The notes: generated from the letters alone by a model not told the origin. 42,108 nucleotides of DNA from a bacterium (GCA_017396025.1 JAFQNF010000013.1:1-42108); one strand, 5' to 3'; shown: positions 8,882-17,386, numbered from the stretch's first letter. Numbers and translations are program-made.

Positions 8882-9217
8882 ATGAGCTCTGATTGTATTT
8901 TTTGCAAGATTGCAAATAAAGAAATTTCAACAAATTTAATTTACGAAGATGAAAATGTAGTTGCGTTTAATGACTTAAGTCCACAAGCTCCTACACATTT
9001 TTTAGTAATACCCAAAAAGCATTATGCATCACTAAATGAAATTGATAATGATGAAGTTTTTGCAAATATTTTTTCAGCTGTGCCTAAAGTTGCCGCAAAA
9101 TTGGGTATTAAAGAATATAGAACTGTAGTAAACACAGGTGCAAGTGCAGGGCAAACAGTATTCCATATTCATGTGCACGTAATGGCTGGAAGAGAGTTTG
9201 GCTGGCCAGCAGGTTAA
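8882..9217 (+). CDS. HIT family (Hint-type) nucleotide-binding protein
   Basis: The 111-residue protein has the N-terminal DCIFCKI (C5, C8) typical of zinc-containing Hint proteins and the histidine triad HIHVHV at 95-100, followed by MAGREFGWPAG. Family members hydrolyse purine nucleoside phosphoramidates or aminoacyl-adenylates in the cytoplasm; the cellular role is usually unclear. I chose the ATG at 8882 because GAGG precedes it by four bases and family members start at this point. The frame extends upstream to a TTG at 8828, but that adds an unrelated basic stretch and overlaps a likely promoter. It is the first of four closely spaced plus-strand genes. Confidence 0.93.
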   Translation: MSSDCIFCKIANKEISTNLIYEDENVVAFNDLSPQAPTHFLVIPKKHYASLNEIDNDEVFANIFSAVPKVAAKLGIKEYRTVVNTGASAGQTVFHIHVHVMAGREFGWPAG

Positions 9218-9220
9218 AAT

Positions 9221-9544
9221 ATGTATAATCGTTGGTATGATAAATATCCTAATTTAAAATCATTGCTTATTCTCTTAGAGACAGTGGATAAGCAACATTT
9301 GGAAATCATTGCCCACGATTTTTTACAGATTATTTTGGAAAAATATGCTGATAAATTTGATGAAGTAATTCAACAAATGTCGGAAAATCCACCGCCTAGA
9401 TATAGCCGTTGGTATGATGAGAATTATGAGCTTCATACTTGTATTGAATTTATTAAAACATTAGAAGATAATGAAAAAATATCATTAGTAAATTCTTTTA
9501 TAATGTCGCTGATGAGTTTTATAACGAATGTAGATGATGAATAA
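9221..9544 (+). CDS. Hypothetical protein with duplicated RWYD motif (107 aa)
   Basis: This family is not recognised. The protein is built from two similar units of about 37 residues. Unit 1 spans residues 3-39 and begins NRWYDKYPNL. Unit 2 spans 62-98 and begins SRWYDENYEL. Each unit opens with an invariant RWYD and continues with two amphipathic helices bearing similarly spaced hydrophobic residues. A Pro-rich linker (NPPPRY) joins them. There are no membrane segments and one Cys. The ATG follows the HIT stop codon by three bases, and the end overlaps the SDR gene by 11 bases, so translation is coupled in the operon. An internal duplication suggests a small helical adaptor, but no function can be assigned. 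Confidence 0.8.
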   Translation: MYNRWYDKYPNLKSLLILLETVDKQHLEIIAHDFLQIILEKYADKFDEVIQQMSENPPPRYSRWYDENYELHTCIEFIKTLEDNEKISLVNSFIMSLMSFITNVDDE

Positions 9545-10244
9545 GAAAAATATATTAGTTACAGGAGCCTCTCAAGGCATAGGATTAGCAATCGCAAAGT
9601 ATTTTGCGAAAACTCATAATGTTTATATTCTTTCTCGAAACGAAGATAAGCTTAAAAAATTATGCAAAGAATATTCTTTTGCTGGTTATGTTGTTGCTGA
9701 TTTATCAACAGAAATTCCAGAATTAGCTTTTAATATTGATATTTTGATTAATAATGCTGGTGTTTATCATTATTCACCAATAGAAAAAATGAGTGAAGAA
9801 GATATTAAAAATGCATTAAATTTAAATTCATTAGCACCTTATATGCTTATTAAAAAAGTTATTCCAAATATGAAGAAGCAACAATTTGGAAGAATTATAA
9901 ATATTGGTTCTATATCTGGTGTTATGGGAGAAGCTAATGCTTCTATTTATTCAATGACGAAGGCTTCTTTAATTGGGCTTACAAAATCATTAGCGTTAGA
10001 GCTTGCTCAAAATAATATAACTGTTAATATCATTAATCCTGGTTGGGTTGATACAGAATTGATAAATAATGGAAATCTGGAAGAAGATTTTTCAAAAGAT
10101 GAAATAATAGAAACAATTCCTCAACGTAGATTTGTTGACCCAGAAGAAATTGCTTCAACTTGCGAATTTTTAATTTCTGAGAAAGCTAAAACAATAACTG
10201 GTCAATCAATTAATATTTGTGCAGGATTATCATTAGGTTTTTAA
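9534..10244 (+). CDS. SDR-family oxidoreductase, FabG-like
   Basis: This is a classical short-chain dehydrogenase/reductase of 236 residues with a Rossmann fold. It has the TGASQGIG cofactor motif at 10-17, NNAG at 73-76, and catalytic S126, Y139 and K143 (YSMTK). The PG motif (INPGWVDTEL) and the C-terminal GQSINICAG match 3-oxoacyl-ACP reductase (FabG) relatives. FabG reduces 3-oxoacyl-ACP with NADPH in fatty acid synthesis, but many FabG-like SDRs act on other substrates. No other fatty acid gene is nearby, so I leave the substrate open. It starts inside the preceding gene (ATGATG, either codon possible) and lacks an independent strong ribosome binding site, consistent with translational coupling. 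Confidence 0.9.
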   Translation: MMNKKNILVTGASQGIGLAIAKYFAKTHNVYILSRNEDKLKKLCKEYSFAGYVVADLSTEIPELAFNIDILINNAGVYHYSPIEKMSEEDIKNALNLNSLAPYMLIKKVIPNMKKQQFGRIINIGSISGVMGEANASIYSMTKASLIGLTKSLALELAQNNITVNIINPGWVDTELINNGNLEEDFSKDEIIETIPQRRFVDPEEIASTCEFLISEKAKTITGQSINICAGLSLGF

Positions 10245-10260
10245 TTTAAAGGAGATAAGT

Positions 10261-10743
10261 ATGTTTAAAAGAGGGTTTACAAATACAGAAATAGCAATAG
10301 GTTGCGGTCTTGCTTTAACAGCGTTAGTTATTGTATTTTTATTTTTCAATAATATGAGTGTAGATACAGTTGGTAGGACTAAACAAACTGCACAAATGCT
10401 TCAGGAAGCTGTTAAATATGCAGAAGGTGAAACTAATTTAAAATCTACACAGTGGGATTATAGTTTAAGTCCAAATGAATTCTTTAAAAGATATATTTCA
10501 GACCATTTAAACTATTCATATTTATTAGAAAGAAACCTTGAATATAATGATGAAACAACAGTATTTTATGCTTATTTTGTTAATGAATCATATATGATTT
10601 TGAAAAAGAATGAATGCATGGAATATCATTATGATGCTAATGGTGTAAAAAAGCCTAATGTTCTTGGTGAAGATCAGTACATTTTCTATTTATGTCCGCA
10701 AGAACACGCAGCTAAAAACAATTTTGTAAATATTAAAAGATAA
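10261..10743 (+). CDS. Type IV pilin-like (pseudopilin-type) protein
   Basis: The 160-residue protein begins MFKRGFTNTE followed by about 20 hydrophobic residues. This fits a class III prepilin signal: a five-residue basic leader, cleavage between G5 and F6, Glu at mature position 5 (E10), and a membrane helix at about 11-30. Two Cys residues near the C-terminus (C119 and C145) could form the disulfide loop common in pilins. Such proteins are processed by PilD and assembled by type IV pilus, type II secretion or competence machinery at the inner membrane. None of these partners is in the window. It has a strong AAAGGAG ribosome binding site and is the last gene before a strong terminator. Confidence 0.72.
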   Translation: MFKRGFTNTEIAIGCGLALTALVIVFLFFNNMSVDTVGRTKQTAQMLQEAVKYAEGETNLKSTQWDYSLSPNEFFKRYISDHLNYSYLLERNLEYNDETTVFYAYFVNESYMILKKNECMEYHYDANGVKKPNVLGEDQYIFYLCPQEHAAKNNFVNIKR

Positions 10744-10750
10744 TAAAATA

Positions 10751-10779
10751 AAACCGCCCTGATTAAAGGGCGGTTTTTT
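10751..10779. terminator. Strong bidirectional rho-independent terminator
   Basis: A 10-bp perfect stem (AAACCGCCCT at 10751-10760 and AGGGCGGTTT at 10767-10776) has a 6-base loop and runs into T residues to 10779. The upstream A-rich flank gives a U-run on the other strand as well. It can therefore end both the HIT-to-pilin operon and the convergent aminotransferase gene. Confidence 0.92.
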
Positions 10780-10792
10780 ATTGTCTAAATTT

Positions 10793-11911
10793 TTATACTG
10801 CTTGTTTTGTCATTCTTAAACAGTTAATAACTGTTTCAACTACAGTTTCTTGTTCTTCTGCTGTTAATTCAGGGAACATTGGAAGAGACATAACAAGTTT
10901 TGTATCTTTTTCTGTTAATGGTAGGTCACCAACTTTGTATCCTAGTTCTTTATGTAGTTTTTGTAAGTGAAGTGGAACTGGATAGTAAATCATAGCGCCA
11001 ACACCATTTTCTTGAAGAAGTTTATGCACTTCATCACGGTTTTCAATTTTAATTGTGTATTGGTGGTATACGCAATATGAATTTTCAATTTCTTTTGGTG
11101 TTTCGATTTCTGGGTATTTTGCAAATAACGCATTGTATCTGTAAGCATTTTCTTGTCTTGCTTTATTCCATTCATCGATATAGTTTAATTTAACTCTTAA
11201 AATAGCTGCTTGAATTTCATCTAATCTTGAGTTAACACCTAGTTCATCGTGATAATATCTGATAGCACCACCATGGTTTCTTAGTGCAACAATTCTGTCG
11301 AATAAAGCTTGGTCACTGCAAGTAATCATACCGCCATCGCCCATACCGCCTAAGTTTTTAGTTGGATAGAAGCTAAAGCATCCGAAATCACCGAATGTAC
11401 CAACTTTTTGACCTTTATATTCTGCACCAATTGCTTGGCAACAATCTTCAACAACTTTTAAATTATGGCGTTTTGCAATGTCCATAATTTTATCCATAGC
11501 AGCTGGTTGTCCATATAGGTGAACTGGGATAATTGCTTTTGTTTTTGGTGTAATTGCAGCTTCAATTTTATCTGGGTCAATGTTGAATGTGTTTTCATCA
11601 ATATCAACAAAAACAGGTGTTGCACCAGCTAGACCAATAGCACTTGCTGTAGCTACGAAGGTGAATGCTGTTGTAATAACTTCATCGCCACGTCCAATAT
11701 TTAAAGCTCTTAATGCTAAGTGCAATGCATCTGTACCAGAGTTTAAGCCTAAAGAATATTTAGAACCAACATAGTTAGCAAATTCTTCTTGAAGTGCTTT
11801 GTTGTGTTTTCCTAAAATATATGAACCTGAAGCTAGAACTTCTAGAACTTCTTTTTCAATTTCTTTTCCTATTTGTGCGTATTGACGTTTTGAATCTAAA
11901 ATAGGTATCAT
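10793..11911 (-). CDS. DegT/DnrJ/EryC1/StrS family PLP aminotransferase
   Basis: Members of this family transaminate keto-sugar nucleotides to make amino sugars for cell-surface glycans or secondary metabolites. The 372 residues carry the family features: NSGTDAL at 57-63 binding the PLP phosphate, E155-D156, and the Schiff-base lysine K185 in FYPTKNLGGMGDGG. The length is normal. GGAG precedes the ATG by six bases. No dehydratase, epimerase or glycosyltransferase is next to it, so the exact sugar is not predictable. An inverted repeat lies in the promoter region (11954-11970), so the gene may be regulated separately. Confidence 0.93.
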   Translation of the reverse strand: MIPILDSKRQYAQIGKEIEKEVLEVLASGSYILGKHNKALQEEFANYVGSKYSLGLNSGTDALHLALRALNIGRGDEVITTAFTFVATASAIGLAGATPVFVDIDENTFNIDPDKIEAAITPKTKAIIPVHLYGQPAAMDKIMDIAKRHNLKVVEDCCQAIGAEYKGQKVGTFGDFGCFSFYPTKNLGGMGDGGMITCSDQALFDRIVALRNHGGAIRYYHDELGVNSRLDEIQAAILRVKLNYIDEWNKARQENAYRYNALFAKYPEIETPKEIENSYCVYHQYTIKIENRDEVHKLLQENGVGAMIYYPVPLHLQKLHKELGYKVGDLPLTEKDTKLVMSLPMFPELTAEEQETVVETVINCLRMTKQAV

Positions 11912-11939
11912 CTTTATCTCCTTAACTTCCTACCAGCCT

Positions 11940-11970
11940 ATAATACTAGTGTAGCACATATTGTATGTGC
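11940..11970 (-). promoter_or_regulatory. -10 box and 17-base inverted repeat upstream of the aminotransferase gene
   Basis: On the minus strand TATTAT (11940-11945) is a likely -10 box. Just upstream lies a perfect inverted repeat, GCACATA (11954-11960), three bases, TATGTGC (11964-11970). It would occupy about -20 to -37, overlapping the -35 region, where no TTGACA-like hexamer is visible. That arrangement fits a repressor or activator operator, but the regulator is unknown. Confidence 0.4.
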
Positions 11971-12027
11971 CTTTACATAATCTTTATAAGTTTAATAGAT
12001 TTTATTTATTTTAAAATTATTGTTAAT

Positions 12028-12792
12028 CTATACTTTATTGGTACTTTTCTTTGCTTTTTTCCAAAGAATATCCCATTCTTCAAGTGTTAAATGTTCTAAT
12101 TCTTTTTCTGCAGCTGCTTCCATTGCTCTAAAGCGAGATACAAATTTTTTATTTGCACGAATTAATGCTTGCTCTGCATCGATTTTGTTCCATCTTGCTA
12201 AATTTACTACAGCAAATAAAATATCACCTAATTCATCTTCTTTTTCATCTTGTGTTTTTGCTTCTTTAAATTCTTTGATTTCAGATAAAACACAATCGTA
12301 TAAAGATTCTTCATTTGGCCATTCAAAGCCAACACCAACAGCCTTTTTGCTAATTTTTTGTGCGCTCATTAATGCAGCTTGTGCTCTAGAAATTCCGTCC
12401 ATAATGGATGTTCTATGTGGTTTTTCTTCTTTTTTTAATTTTTCCCAGTTATCTAATATTTCTTGTGTAGAATCAACTTTAACATCGCCAAAAACATGTG
12501 GATGACGATGAACAAGTTTATCTGAGATTTGTTTTGCAACATCTTCAATATCAAAAGATTTTGCTTCTTTTGCAATTTGTGAATGCAATACAACTTGTAG
12601 AAGTACATCACCAAGTTCTTCTTGAAGATGTTTCATATCATTGTCATCTATAGCATCAACAGCTTCATATGCTTCTTCTAGCATATTTCTGCGAAGTGTT
12701 GCGTGTGTTTGTTCTCTATCCCACTTGCATCCATTTTCACTTCGTAGGATTTCAATTATTTCAATTAATCGTTCTAAGTTTGGATAGTTCAT
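12028..12792 (-). CDS. mazG: Nucleoside triphosphate pyrophosphohydrolase MazG
   Basis: MazG hydrolyses (d)NTPs to NMP and pyrophosphate and is thought to clean the nucleotide pool. The 254 residues match the two-domain MazG form. The N-terminal domain has CKWDREQTHATLRRNMLEEAYE followed by EELGDVLLQVVLH, and the C-terminal domain has EIKEFKEAK and DELGDILFAVVNLAR, the metal-binding EExxE/ExxD pattern in each. The ATG overlaps the hisG stop codon by one base (TAATG), so translation is coupled to hisG. HisE, the next enzyme after HisG in histidine synthesis, belongs to the same all-alpha pyrophosphatase superfamily, but this sequence reads as a true MazG. Confidence 0.95.
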   Translation of the reverse strand: MNYPNLERLIEIIEILRSENGCKWDREQTHATLRRNMLEEAYEAVDAIDDNDMKHLQEELGDVLLQVVLHSQIAKEAKSFDIEDVAKQISDKLVHRHPHVFGDVKVDSTQEILDNWEKLKKEEKPHRTSIMDGISRAQAALMSAQKISKKAVGVGFEWPNEESLYDCVLSEIKEFKEAKTQDEKEDELGDILFAVVNLARWNKIDAEQALIRANKKFVSRFRAMEAAAEKELEHLTLEEWDILWKKAKKSTNKV

Positions 12793-13658
12793 TATCTCAC
12801 CATTTGATCAACTGTCATAATTAAAATGCCTTGTCCGCCAAGTTTTTTCAAATTATCAATACTGTCAAAAACTTTATCTGCATCAACAACAACGTGCATT
12901 ACAACGTGTTCGTCATCACCAGCTAAAGTCATAATTGTTGGAGATGATAACCCTGGTAAAAATGCTCTGATTTCATCTAGCGAACTTTTTGGAACATGTG
13001 CCATTAAATACTTTTTCTCACGAGCATCTATTACTGATTTTAAAGCTCTTAAAACAATTTCTGTTTTTTCCTTTTTTTCTTCGCTTAAGTTTTTATTAGC
13101 AATAACAATTGCTGTTGATTCTAAAATTTTATCAATAATTCTAAGTTTATTTGATTTTAAGGTTGAACCAGATGAAGTGATATCAACGACAACATCTGAT
13201 AAACCCAAACGAGGTGTAATTTCTGTTGCTCCTGAAACTTCAATAATTTTAGGATTTTTACCAAGTTTTTCAAAGTATTCTTTCGCAATATTTGGGAAAG
13301 ATGTTGCAATTTTTAAGTTTTGAGGCAAATCAGCAGATGTTTTATAAGTATCTTCATCTTTAACCGCAACAATCATTTCACAATATCCAAAGTCTAAATC
13401 CATAATTTTATCAACATTTGATTTTAGTTCTGTTAAAATATCAAAACCTGTAAAACCAATGTCAGCAATTCCGTTTTCAACAAACATTGGGATATCTTGT
13501 GTTCTTACAAAGATAATTGAGTATTTTTTATCTTTTGTTGTTACTTGTAAAGTTCTTTCATCTTTTGATGGAAAAACTAAACCTGCACAGTTTAATAAGT
13601 CATATATTTTTTCTGATAATCTACCTTTATTAGGTATTGCAATTTTTAAAACTTCCAT
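12792..13658 (-). CDS. hisG: ATP phosphoribosyltransferase HisG, long form
   Basis: HisG joins ATP and PRPP in the first committed step of histidine biosynthesis. The 288 residues include the catalytic domains, starting KIAIPNKGRLSEKIYDLL with the PRPP-binding VVDITSSGSTLKSN segment at about 163-176. They also include the roughly 75-residue C-terminal ACT-like regulatory domain (HisG_C) ending GGQGILIMTVDQMV. This is therefore the long, histidine-feedback-inhibited form that needs no HisZ. AAGGA precedes the ATG by nine bases. No other his gene is present, so the pathway is scattered. It lies between the LCP gene (20-base gap) and mazG (one-base overlap), probably in one operon. Confidence 0.96.
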   Translation of the reverse strand: MEVLKIAIPNKGRLSEKIYDLLNCAGLVFPSKDERTLQVTTKDKKYSIIFVRTQDIPMFVENGIADIGFTGFDILTELKSNVDKIMDLDFGYCEMIVAVKDEDTYKTSADLPQNLKIATSFPNIAKEYFEKLGKNPKIIEVSGATEITPRLGLSDVVVDITSSGSTLKSNKLRIIDKILESTAIVIANKNLSEEKKEKTEIVLRALKSVIDAREKKYLMAHVPKSSLDEIRAFLPGLSSPTIMTLAGDDEHVVMHVVVDADKVFDSIDNLKKLGGQGILIMTVDQMVR

Positions 13659-13678
13659 TATTCTATTCCTTTTCTAAA

Positions 13679-15013
13679 TTATTCTTCATCTGCTAGTGTG
13701 ATAACAAAATCGCTTTCAGTACAGATATTTCTTACAGGGTTGTGAACATAATGTAATTTTTCAATTTGTTCAATTTCTTTTTGAATTGATTTTATCATTT
13801 CTGTAGAAACATCAGTATTGTAGCCAACAATTTCTGAATTATGAATGTGGCTAGAGCGTCCTGTGCAATTAATTTCATATCCCATTGTTTTTAATTGTTC
13901 TTTAACAGTAAGTGCGTCAACTTCTCTTGATTTAGAGTACATTATACCAACGCTAACATCTTTTTTTGTTACTTCTGATTTTTTTCTGTAAATAAGTCTA
14001 TTTATAACTTGTTGTGTTTTTTCTGGATCTAAAATCCAATAACTAATTATTCCTTTTTTATTTGGTCCGCCAGGAAGCATAACAAATTCAACTTTATTTA
14101 AATCAATTTCTCTAGCAATTGCTGCGTATTGAGACATTTGATATAAATTTAAATCGGTTCTTGTATAAAGACTTGCTATTTTTAATGCTTCTGGAATTTT
14201 TCTTAAAGCTTCTGGTGATTTTATTTTTTCAATCAATGCTTTAATGAATTTTTGTTGACGGTGAACTCTACCAATATCACCAAGATAATCTTTTCTGAAA
14301 CGTAAATAACCTTCAGATTGTCTTCCGTCTAAAACTTGTTGTCCTCTTAAAAGGTCTATGTATAGTTTTCCAGAATGGTCAAAATAGTGCATATTTTGTT
14401 CAACATAAATAGGCACACCGCCAATTGCATCAATTAATTTTCTGATACCTTCTGCATTAACTATTACATAATTATGTATTTTTATTCCTAAAGTTTCTTC
14501 GATTGTTTTTCTTGTTAATTCAACACCGCCTAGTGCATATGCAGCATTAATTTTTTGAACTCCGTGTTCTTCTGCTAAATACACTTTGCTATCTCTTGGT
14601 ATAGAAATTGCATTTACGCTTTTACCGTGGATATCAATGTTTAAAATAATCATAGTGTCTGAACGAACTCCAGAGAATGGAAGAGTGTTTGGACCATTTG
14701 AGTCTACACCAAGTACTAAAATGTTTTGATATCTGCTTAACATTTTAAAGCTAAATTTTGAAGGAGTTAAGTCTGGCTTTTTATCGCTAACTTTTACATT
14801 CGCTAGCTTTTTATCTGTTATACTTTCAAAAATAGCAGATATATTTGATGAATTATCAAATAAAAATAATCCTAAAACAGTTATAACGACAACAATAAAT
14901 GATATAAAGATAACCCTTAATGTAATGATAACTTTGCTATTATCATCATCGGTATTTTCTCTATACTTAAGAAAAACACTATATTGTTCGTCTTTATCCT
15001 TCAACTCAGTCAT
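13679..15013 (-). CDS. LytR-CpsA-Psr (LCP) family cell-wall glycopolymer ligase
   Basis: LCP proteins transfer undecaprenyl-linked glycopolymers onto peptidoglycan outside the membrane. The 444 residues show a short cytoplasmic N-terminus, one membrane helix at about 29-52, and the LCP domain (about 93-255). The polyprenyl-phosphate and Mg-binding residues are in LGVDSNG (D104), RSDT (R117, D119), IPRDS (R140, D141) and RFRKD. A C-terminal LytR_C domain spans about 345-430. The start is supported by AAGGA eight bases upstream. It heads a probable LCP-hisG-mazG operon. The undecaprenyl-diphosphatase gene further on (19596-20438) acts on the same lipid carrier. The polymer transferred is unknown. 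Confidence 0.93.
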   Translation of the reverse strand: MTELKDKDEQYSVFLKYRENTDDDNSKVIITLRVIFISFIVVVITVLGLFLFDNSSNISAIFESITDKKLANVKVSDKKPDLTPSKFSFKMLSRYQNILVLGVDSNGPNTLPFSGVRSDTMIILNIDIHGKSVNAISIPRDSKVYLAEEHGVQKINAAYALGGVELTRKTIEETLGIKIHNYVIVNAEGIRKLIDAIGGVPIYVEQNMHYFDHSGKLYIDLLRGQQVLDGRQSEGYLRFRKDYLGDIGRVHRQQKFIKALIEKIKSPEALRKIPEALKIASLYTRTDLNLYQMSQYAAIAREIDLNKVEFVMLPGGPNKKGIISYWILDPEKTQQVINRLIYRKKSEVTKKDVSVGIMYSKSREVDALTVKEQLKTMGYEINCTGRSSHIHNSEIVGYNTDVSTEMIKSIQKEIEQIEKLHYVHNPVRNICTESDFVITLADEE

Positions 15014-15105
15014 TTCTATTGTCCTTAATTATAATTTTACTTCAAAAAATACAAAAAGGTATCCGCCAGAAAAGCTAATTCTTATTTTTGTGGTAGTATT
15101 TAGAT

Positions 15106-16332
15106 ATGAGCAGAAATCCTATAATCCAACAAGCGGAAGAAAAAGTTAAAAAGTATTTTGAACTTGTTGATGAAATAAAAGAATATAACCAAGAAAAAGT
15201 TCTAAAAGCATTTTATGATAATAAAATTGGTCTGGAACATTTTTCGACTGTGTCTGGATATGGACATGATGATATGGGTCGTGAAGCTTTAGATAAAGTT
15301 TTTGCTGATGTTTTTAAGGCTGAAAAAGCTGTTGTAAGAAATCATTTTGTATCAGGAACACATACTTTAGCGTGTTGTTTGTTTGGTAATTTAAGATATG
15401 GTGAAAAGTTGATTTCTGTTGCCGGTTCTCCATATGACACAATGGAAGAAGTTATTGGTACACGTGGAGATAAAAGGGCTTCTTTAATTGGACATGGTGT
15501 TTTATATGACGAAGTACCATTAATCAACGGATTAGATGTTGATTTAGAAGGAATTAGAAATAAAGTTGATGAAACAACTAATATGGTTTTGATTCAGCGT
15601 TCTAGAGGTTATTCATTAAGAAAATCTTTAACAATCGAAACTATTAAAAAGATTGTTGAAATAGTTAAATCAAAAAATCCAAAGTGTATTTGTTTTGTTG
15701 ATAACTGTTATGGTGAATTTGTTGAAAAGATAGAACCATTAGAAGTTGGCGCAGATTTAATAGCAGGTTCATTAATTAAAAATCCAGGTGGCGGTATTGT
15801 TGAGGCTGGTGGCTATATTGCAGGAAAAGAAGAATATGTTGATCAAGCTGCATATCGTTTAACTGCTCCTGGTATTGGCAGTGAGGGCGGGGCTATGTTG
15901 AATCAATCAAGATTGATTTTTCAAGGTATTTTTATGGCTCCATCAATTGTATCTGAAGCTGTTAAGGGGGCTATTTTGGCTTCTCAAGTATTTGAAGATA
16001 TTGGTTTTATTTCTACACCAAAACCACACGAAGTTAGGACTGATTTGATTCAAACAATTAAATTTGGTGCACCAGAGCCTTTAATTGAATTTTGCAAAAC
16101 ACTTCAATCATATTCTCCTATTGAATCATATTTAACTCCAATTCCAGATGAAGTTCCTGGTTATGATGATAAGTTAATTATGGCTGGAGGTTCTTTTATT
16201 GAGGGATCTACACTAGAATTATCCGCTGATGGACCAGTTCGCCCACCATATGCAGTTTATATGCAAGGCGGTTTAAACTACGCACATGTAAAAATAGCGC
16301 TAAAAGGTATTGTAGAAAAATTAGTTAAATAA
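15106..16332 (+). CDS. Methionine gamma-lyase-like PLP enzyme (COG4100, 'aluminium resistance protein' family)
   Basis: The 408-residue protein is a fold-type I PLP enzyme related to cystathionine/methionine lyases but of the separate COG4100 family, annotated variously as methionine gamma-lyase family or aluminium resistance protein. It has the family start FSTVSGYGHDDMGREALD (46-63), D199 in FVDNCYGEF and the expected PLP lysine K225 in GSLIKNPGGG. The C-terminal PPY.YMQGG motif is also present. The true substrate of the family is not settled. No Shine-Dalgarno sequence precedes the ATG. It is divergent from the LCP gene and convergent with tsaD, whose stop codon lies one base away. Confidence 0.9.
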   Translation: MSRNPIIQQAEEKVKKYFELVDEIKEYNQEKVLKAFYDNKIGLEHFSTVSGYGHDDMGREALDKVFADVFKAEKAVVRNHFVSGTHTLACCLFGNLRYGEKLISVAGSPYDTMEEVIGTRGDKRASLIGHGVLYDEVPLINGLDVDLEGIRNKVDETTNMVLIQRSRGYSLRKSLTIETIKKIVEIVKSKNPKCICFVDNCYGEFVEKIEPLEVGADLIAGSLIKNPGGGIVEAGGYIAGKEEYVDQAAYRLTAPGIGSEGGAMLNQSRLIFQGIFMAPSIVSEAVKGAILASQVFEDIGFISTPKPHEVRTDLIQTIKFGAPEPLIEFCKTLQSYSPIESYLTPIPDEVPGYDDKLIMAGGSFIEGSTLELSADGPVRPPYAVYMQGGLNYAHVKIALKGIVEKLVK

Positions 16333-16333
16333 A

Positions 16334-17386
16334 CTACATTCTAGAGAATACTTCAACGTCTAAGTTATCCATTGTATTTGCTAAGAAATAAGCACTTGAT
16401 GCTATCATTGATGCGTTATCAGTGCAGAATTTCATCTCTGGTGCATATATTTTATAACCTTGTTCTCGAAGTGAAAATAATTTTTTTCTAATTTCGGAAT
16501 TTGCAGCAACACCACCCGCTAAAACAATGGTTTTTGCATTAATTGCATCTGCTGCTTTTTTTGTTTTTCTAAATAAAGTAGAACTTACCGTCTCTTGGAA
16601 GCTTGCAGCTATATCTGCTTTTGGCAGTTCATCATATTCTTTTTTAAGTTTTTGAATTAACTGCAGTGATGCTGTTTTTAAACCAGAGAAACTAAAATCG
16701 TATTCGTTTTGTAATTTTGCTTCTGGTAATTTAAAAGCGAATGGATTACCTGTTTGAGCAAGTTTATCCAAATTAATACCCCCTGGGTATGGAAGTCCAA
16801 TTAATCTTGCAACTTTGTCGTAGGCTTCACCAACTGCATCATCAATTGTTTCACCAATAATTCTTTGTTCTAAATAGCTTTTTACTTCAATAATTTGAGT
16901 ATGACCACCGCTAATTAATAACGCAACAAATGGTGGTTCTAAATCTGTATTTAAATAATTAGCGCATACGTGAGCATTTAAGTGATTAACACCGATAAAT
17001 GGTTTATCATTTGCTAGTGCAAGTGCTTTTCCTGCATTCATTCCTACCAAAAGAGAACCAACAAGACCAGGCCCTACAGTTGCAGCATATGCTGTAATAT
17101 CTTTAGCCGTTAACCCTGCTTGTTCGTATGCTTGAGCTATAACTAAATTGATAGCTTCTAAATGTTCACGAGCTGCAACCTCTGGAACAACACCTCCAAA
17201 TTCAATATGTGTTTTAATTTGTGAAGCTACAACATTTGCTAATACTTCACGACCATTTTTTACAATAGCTGTTGCTGTTTCATCACAGCTAGATTCAATA
17301 GCAAAAATAATATTATCTTGTTTGCTATCTGGGCCTATTAAAACGGGTTTGTTGCTAATTGGTGTTCTAAATTCTTTTACGGGCAT
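16334..17386 (-). CDS. tsaD: tRNA N6-threonylcarbamoyladenosine transferase TsaD
   Basis: TsaD transfers the threonylcarbamoyl group to A37 of ANN-decoding tRNAs, working with TsaB and TsaE. The 350 residues carry the ASKHA-fold signature IESSCDET at 30-37, the metal-binding HLNAH at 135-139, and SGGHT. Compared with most family members there is an N-terminal extension of about 22 residues. It seems genuine because GGAG lies seven bases before the ATG at 17386 and no other ATG occurs before the conserved region. TsaB and TsaE are not in the window. The -10 boxes of tsaD and the divergent leuC probably overlap in the 64-base gap. Confidence 0.96.
   Translation of the reverse strand: MPVKEFRTPISNKPVLIGPDSKQDNIIFAIESSCDETATAIVKNGREVLANVVASQIKTHIEFGGVVPEVAAREHLEAINLVIAQAYEQAGLTAKDITAYAATVGPGLVGSLLVGMNAGKALALANDKPFIGVNHLNAHVCANYLNTDLEPPFVALLISGGHTQIIEVKSYLEQRIIGETIDDAVGEAYDKVARLIGLPYPGGINLDKLAQTGNPFAFKLPEAKLQNEYDFSFSGLKTASLQLIQKLKKEYDELPKADIAASFQETVSSTLFRKTKKAADAINAKTIVLAGGVAANSEIRKKLFSLREQGYKIYAPEMKFCTDNASMIASSAYFLANTMDNLDVEVFSRM

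Noticed and set aside
12020..12505. 161-codon frame on the plus strand opposite mazG
   Set aside because: It is a Ser/Phe-rich mirror of the mazG codons with no ribosome binding site or recognisable domain.
12028..12792. Calling the hisG-linked pyrophosphohydrolase HisE
   Set aside because: The 254-residue two-domain sequence with CKWDREQTH is the MazG form; HisE is about 100 residues and lacks this signature.
12826..13323. 165-codon plus-strand frame opposite hisG
   Set aside because: Antisense shadow of a clear hisG gene, with low-complexity Ser/Thr composition.
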